From: Euptelea pleiosperma
Taxonomy: Eukaryota; Streptophyta; Magnoliopsida; Ranunculales; Eupteleaceae
Length of the DNA: 64,000 bases
NCBI GenBank assembly: GCA_035048495.1
Contig: CM068547.1
Coordinates: forward strand, 20,033,913 to 20,097,912
Reading direction: 5' to 3'
Position numbers and translations under genes: made by a program. How positions within the stretch are numbered: the stretch's first letter is position 1; each line of letters begins with the position of its first letter. Shown here piece by piece: positions 59,462-64,000 of the stretch. The notes under the pieces are model-generated. The model was not told the origin of the DNA, did no database searches, and saw only the letters and a program-made list of their open reading frames with translations.

Positions 59462-61777
59462 TGATATTCGCTCAAAAGTGCTTATTTTAAGCAATTATCC
59501 TTCCAGCGTTATCACACTTTCCTATGTAAAATTGTCCTTTTTATCAACTTTTCTACATAAGAGTTTTTCTCATTGCGTAGAACACACTTTTCTGCATAAA
59601 ATGGTATATTCGCATGCATTCATATGCATTTATTTGACCCACATGCGAAGCCGTTCTGTAAAAATTCTCATTACGCGATTTTTTATATCACAGGAACACT
59701 ATCGGACAATTTGGTGGAATGCGGGCCCACAACTGACTGCTAGAGCCTTGGATCAAAGTATAAAGAGCTAGTGGACTTAGAAAAGAAGATATGAGCCAAG
59801 AACGGAAAGAGCCTGAGAGACAGAAAGCCTGAGGGAAGATCAAAAGAGAAGGAGAGCCAAACTCTCCAAGAAGAAATTAAGGAGAATAAAGCTCAATCGA
59901 CTAACACAAGATGAAGACTTGACCAGTTGGTGAAGCTTGCAGAAGACCAAGTCAAAGATCAGGGTTCAAGACCCTCTGCTAGCATTTTTCTCTTTATTTT
60001 ATAATATTTTCTCTCTCCTCTCTCTAGATCCTCATTCTCCCTCTGCTTACAATCCAAAGCGTCCAACCCTTACTCCTTCCGAGATTACTATCCTACGGTC
60101 AACTTCCATCGTCCGATGATCCATCCGATCATCGTCATCCTAATCTACCCTTGATCCCAGGGCCCACGTTCATCACTCACTCTCATCGACTAGCAACCGT
60201 TGGATCAATAGCTAAATGATCTAGAAAAATAAATGCAAAGGATGGATGTGATTGTAATGTTTTAAAAGAGGAAATGTTCGGAAAGTTTATAAAAGAAAAA
60301 TATTTGTTTTCCAAAAATCAAAAGAAAAGATTTTTTATCTTAAAAATTGAAATAGTTGACATTTTTTTGGGAAAAAGACCTATTCTCTAAAATAGCAAGA
60401 AAGTGATTTTAAATATGTTTTGAAAGTAGAAAATGGTTTTGCACTAAGGAATGAAAGATTCTATTCCTAAATTCTTTTGGAAAAGAAACATTCTTTTATT
60501 TTGAAGGATTTCAAAAGAAGAAGTTTTGGGAGGAAGGAAAGCCAACGGTGGCTATAAGAAATTAAGGTGGGACCGCCCCTAACAAGGAAAGGGTTTAGTT
60601 GCTGATTCACCCCTCCATTCTCAGAAAAACCCAAAAACCCCCAAACGGTTCTAACATGTTCAAAGAGGAAAGAGTTATTCCTTTAAAAAGGCCACCACGT
60701 CTCCATTACCTCTCTCTCTCTTCTTAGAACATTTTTTTTTTTAGAAACCCTAGCTGCTACCAAGTGTTTGAAAGAAAAGACGGAGCCATCCACCATTCTC
60801 CATTCCATCACCTCAGCCACCGCCCTCCATTACCGCCCCCTACTCCCTTTGCATCGTCCACCACCGCTGCATCACTTCAAGCCACCACCGTCTCACTTTA
60901 GATCCAGCCACTCCACTGCTCTTCTTCTCCATTGCTTCATCGCCCAAAAAAAAAAAAGAGAGAAAAGATAAGAAGAAGAGAGAGTGGAAAGTCGGCACTT
61001 GCTGCAACCACCACCTGAAACTCCCCGCTAGCTACTCCACCTCCATCAACGCCTGCTGCCTTGTGGCAGCAGCAACTTCACCACCTCCCACCTTCACAGC
61101 ATCATCACCAGCACCATCAGCCACCATTACCGCCTCCCTTCACATCCTCTACTACTGCCTGAACATCAGCCATCTCCACTGCCTTACCACTGCCAGCAAC
61201 TACCTACACCCCTTGCCTCCATCTTCATCCTTGCACCGTGTGCAACTGGCTGCACCGTCGACCTCCTCCTTGCTGATGAGCACACCTCCCTTGGTAAGAT
61301 CACTCCTCTTCTCTTTCTTCAATTTTTTTTCCTTTAGTTTTTCTTCTCTAGATTACGTTTATTAATTTTTTGTTTTTATAGCTTTTAGTTAGGTTTATCT
61401 TAGTTATCTAATTCAAAGCATTGTAATAGAATTTTAGTGGAAGTAAATCTAGTTTGTTTTTGCCATAAGTTGTGTTCATTTCTTGTTTATTTTTTAGTTT
61501 TATAAATTATTTTTATATTAGCTTCATTAGATCTATCTATAATCAAAGAATGTTTTAAAAAGCAATCCCACCCCTCTCATCATTCCATCGATCTTGCAGC
61601 AATTCTGAAATTAATTTGTTCTAATTTGCACTAACCCGACTAATCCCAAGTGGGGATCGACATCTGACACGAATCCCTATACAAAGTTGTATTTCTGTAG
61701 GAATTAAATCGGATTAATTACAAATGTGTTGAGATTAGGGTTTCTGTAACCAACGACGCAGAAAAATTCTACTTTCA
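59462..61777 (+). mobile_element. Solo LTR S7, TSD ATGGT/GTGGT, inside copia LTR
   Basis: It starts TGATATTCGCTCAAAAGTGC and ends TTCTACTTTCA. The flanks are ATGGT (59457-59461) and GTGGT (61778-61782), one mismatch. It is 2316 bp, the shortest and one of the most diverged copies. A CCTTTAAAAAGG box is near 60680. No strong CCGGAGTTGCA hairpin is seen. Confidence 0.88.
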
Positions 61778-62079
61778 GTGGTCCCATGGTTTTTCCTTGG
61801 CTAAGGTTTCCATGTAAAAATCTCTTGTCTTGTGTGATTGTTTGTTTGTATTCCACTATCTATCTTGATTAGACCAAACGACGAAAAGAAAATATACTAT
61901 GGAGGTATATTCGATTTAAGTCAGTTGTGATAATCTTTGATCAAACAACTAAGGCATGCGATTTTATTCCCCTACCATAGACCAGTAAAACTGTGTAGGT
62001 ATAATTAATTTTAAATACCTAATCAACCTCCCTTCTAGGTATATTAGATTAAAGAGAATGAACCGGTTGTTATTTCAAT

Positions 62080-62091
62080 TGGTATCAGAGC
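62080..62091 (+). promoter_or_regulatory. Copia primer-binding site (initiator tRNA-Met type)
   Basis: TGGTATCAGAGC lies 2 bp after the LTR end. This is the usual primer site of plant Ty1/copia elements and fixes the LTR/internal boundary. Confidence 0.92.
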
Positions 62092-62167
62092 GGGTTATTC
62101 TATTAAAGGTTTAATCACCTGAATTTAGATTCCTGTAAAACCAGTCCATTTTCATTAATTTGTCAAA

Positions 62168-63849
62168 ATGCAAAGAGAATGTGGAAACACATCCAGACTT
62201 CCATCGTGTGATGGAGAAGACTATGCCTATTGGAAGGCTAAGATGAGGGGTTTTCTAAAGTCTATTAATGAAAGAGTCTAAATGTCTGTAGTGGATGGTT
62301 GGTCACCACCCACAATAGCTGTAGGAGCTAAAACCATTCTTAAACCAAAAGTTGACTGGAGCAAAGAGGACATAGATTATTGTTGTCTAAATAGCAAAGC
62401 GCTAAATGCTATTTTTAATGCGGCTAATAAGAATGAGTTTTGAAGAATCTCTACCTATTCATTGGCTAAAGAAGCATGGGACATTCTCAAAGTCACCCAT
62501 GAAGGAACGTCAGCAGTTAAAATTTCTAAACTACAAATACTGATCACTAAGTTCAAATCCATGAGAATGGAAGAGAATGGCGCATTCACTAAGTTCTATG
62601 CCCAACTTAGTGATATAGTGAATTATGCACATAATTTGGGTGAAAGCATTCCTGAACCCAAAGTAGTTCGAAAAATCTTGAGATCCTTACCTGATAGGTT
62701 TCAGTCTAAGGTAACAGTTATTGAGGAGAGCAAGGATATTGACTCTTTCAAAATTGATGAGCTGGTTGGATCTCTACAAACTTATGAAATAAATTTGAGA
62801 CAACCAAAGAAATCAAAGGGTTTAGCCCTTAAAGTTTCTGAAGCTCAGGACTTAGAGTCAGATGTTGACCCTGAAGTTGAAATGGCATTATTTGTCAAAA
62901 TGTTCAAAAAGTTTTTTCGTTATAAAAATGATAGATTTAAGAACAATTAAACTTTTGATAAATCTAAGGAACATGCCAGACCTCAAGAGAGAGGTAGCAG
63001 AAGTGAAAGGACCCCTAGGGAAAGCCGCTCAAGCGAACCCCAATATTTCAAATGTAAGGGTTTTGGTCACTTTGCTAATGTTTGCCCAAACAAAGAAGAA
63101 TATAAAGGCAAGGCAAAGGCTTTCAATGCCACATGGGATGAAGAATCAGAAGATAACTCTGATGATTCAGATAGCAATGAAAAGACTAATAAGTATACAA
63201 CTTTTGTTGCTCAGTTTAATAGTCCCTATGGATCTCATGGAGAATCTAAGAAAAGTGATGATGAAAGTTCGAAAGACTCTTATAATAGGGACTCGGATGA
63301 CTCGACAGTTGGTGTGAAAGAACTGTACGAGGAATCAGTAAAGTTTATTAAGACAAATAAAGTTTTATCTGACAGAGTTAAAGGTCTTGACTCTGAGAAT
63401 GCGGCCTTATTGATTAACACTAAAAATTAAAAGTGTTGATTATTGGTTTAGAACAAGAGAATGAGTCTCTGTTAAAAAGGAACAAGTCACTAGAATATGA
63501 ATTCCAAACTTGTAGACACATAAGGAATCCCTAGAAAATGAGCTTCTTAAATATAAGGGTTGTGTCAGGATTCTCATCTAGCTCTACAAAGCTTGATGAG
63601 ATTCTACGTGTGGGAAAAGTCTATGGAGACAAACATGGTTTGGGTTACAAACAAAATAAAAAAAAATGGTCTTCTTCCAAGATGACTTTTGTTAAGGCTC
63701 AAACTGTTCCCACTCAGATCAGTGACCAAATCAAAGCTGTCAAAAGCAATCGTCATTATACGTACTGTAAAATTTTTGATCATGTGATTAGAGACTGTCA
63801 TAAATTGAGAAGAGGACATAAAAATTCTCTAGAGAAAGAGGTGAACTAG
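62168..63849 (+). pseudogene. Ty1/copia gag (UBN2-type), broken, pol beyond the window
   Basis: ATG at 62168 opens the copia Gag frame. The capsid-like UBN2 domain runs through AWDILKVTHEGT (near 62475) and LRSLPDRF (near 62680). In-frame stops are at 62279-62281 (TAA), 62441-62443 (TGA) and 62948-62950 (TAA). The frame is then open from 62951 to 63428 and includes an acidic Ser/Asp/Glu-rich stretch. A frameshift near 63430-63538 moves it to another frame, open to 63849. Two zinc-knuckle remnants, CKGFGHFANVC (near 63050) and CKIFDHVIRDC (near 63766), each lack the first Cys. The protease, integrase and RT expected next are outside the window. The length and acidic tail suggest the SIRE lineage. 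Confidence 0.85.
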
Positions 63850-64000
63850 ACTCATAATGTGAAAAGTCAAGGATTTCCTATGAAGACACATTATAAGATA
63901 AATAAATTGGATGTGCTATCTAGGAAGATGAAAGACCTACTGGAAAGGTCTAGAGAATTAATCAAGGAGATTGAGTCTCTTGAGAAATTCAAACATCCTC
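63850..64000 (+). other. Copia internal sequence to the window edge
   Basis: Continuation of the copia coding region with Lys/Glu/Leu-rich codons and no clear domain. The element runs off the right edge. Confidence 0.5.

Larger units (their letters stand above)
58111..62077 (+). mobile_element. 5' LTR of a copia element, interrupted by S7
   Basis: It ends GTTATTTCA at 62077, directly before the copia primer site. Solo LTR S7 cuts it at 59462. The start is uncertain, within 58111-58200. It contains an ATCGATTGG array (58440-58830), the CAGGGTGTACTGAATC block and a terminal CCTTCTAGGTATATTAGATT block shared with 48604-49239. Confidence 0.7.

Noticed and set aside
1..64000. Host genes, tRNA, rRNA, CRISPR or bacterial defence systems
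   Set aside because: No conserved host coding exon, RNA gene or spaced direct-repeat array was found; all long frames belong to retrotransposons.

Overview
The window is plant nuclear DNA made almost entirely of nested LTR retrotransposons. I found no host gene, rRNA, tRNA, bacterial operon or CRISPR array. The plant signs are Athila-type Ty3/gypsy polyproteins with a tRNA-Asp-type primer site, a SIRE-like Ty1/copia element with the primer site TGGTATCAGAGC, a hAT-type non-autonomous transposon, and 5-bp target-site duplications (TSDs) around the insertions. The species cannot be named from this sequence.

Layout, left to right. Element A (1-11987, +) is an Athila-like element whose 5' half lies outside the window. 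Its polyprotein is cut by solo LTR S1 (1347-4485), and its 3' LTR is 9274-11987. A sits inside a minus-strand LTR (11988-13954). That LTR interrupts the 5' LTR of element B (13955-48603, +), a non-autonomous relative with gag/protease remnants and no reverse transcriptase, RNase H or integrase. Element C (20246-44604, +, TSD AGCCC) is inserted in B's 3' noncoding internal region. C is complete: two LTRs of about 3.6 kb, a primer site, a leader, one gag-pro-RT-RNaseH-IN frame and a polypurine tract. It is about 16.06 kb once solo LTRs S2, S3 and S4 are subtracted. B's 3' LTR ends at 48603 inside a copia LTR. A hAT element follows (49319-50080), then a second copia LTR (about 50772-51861), an old Athila-like LTR end, minus-strand solo LTR S5 (52031-57283) with S6 inside it, two adjacent copia LTRs with arrays of ATCGATTGG motifs (the second cut by solo LTR S7), and the start of a decayed copia element (primer site 62080, gag to the right edge).

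Relative age follows from the nesting. Copia sequences are the base layer, then B, then C and the minus-strand LTR, then A and the solo LTRs. The two LTRs of C look nearly identical where I compared them, so C is probably young. Even so, its frame has three TAG stops and an Asp-to-Asn change at the first integrase catalytic position. All visible copies look unable to supply their own complete protein set.

The most unusual signal is in the LTRs. Downstream of a TATA-like box, most Athila-type LTRs carry one to four short hairpins with arms CCGGAGTTGCA / TGCAACTCCGG and variable loops, with GAA/TTC microsatellites nearby. Upstream of the box lies a 26- or 42-bp palindrome whose sequence differs between subfamilies while its symmetry is kept, and a GGGTT...AACCC hairpin sits near the predicted transcription start. 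Further hairpins follow the pol stop and lie near the LTR 3' end. These point to selection on RNA or DNA structure in this family.
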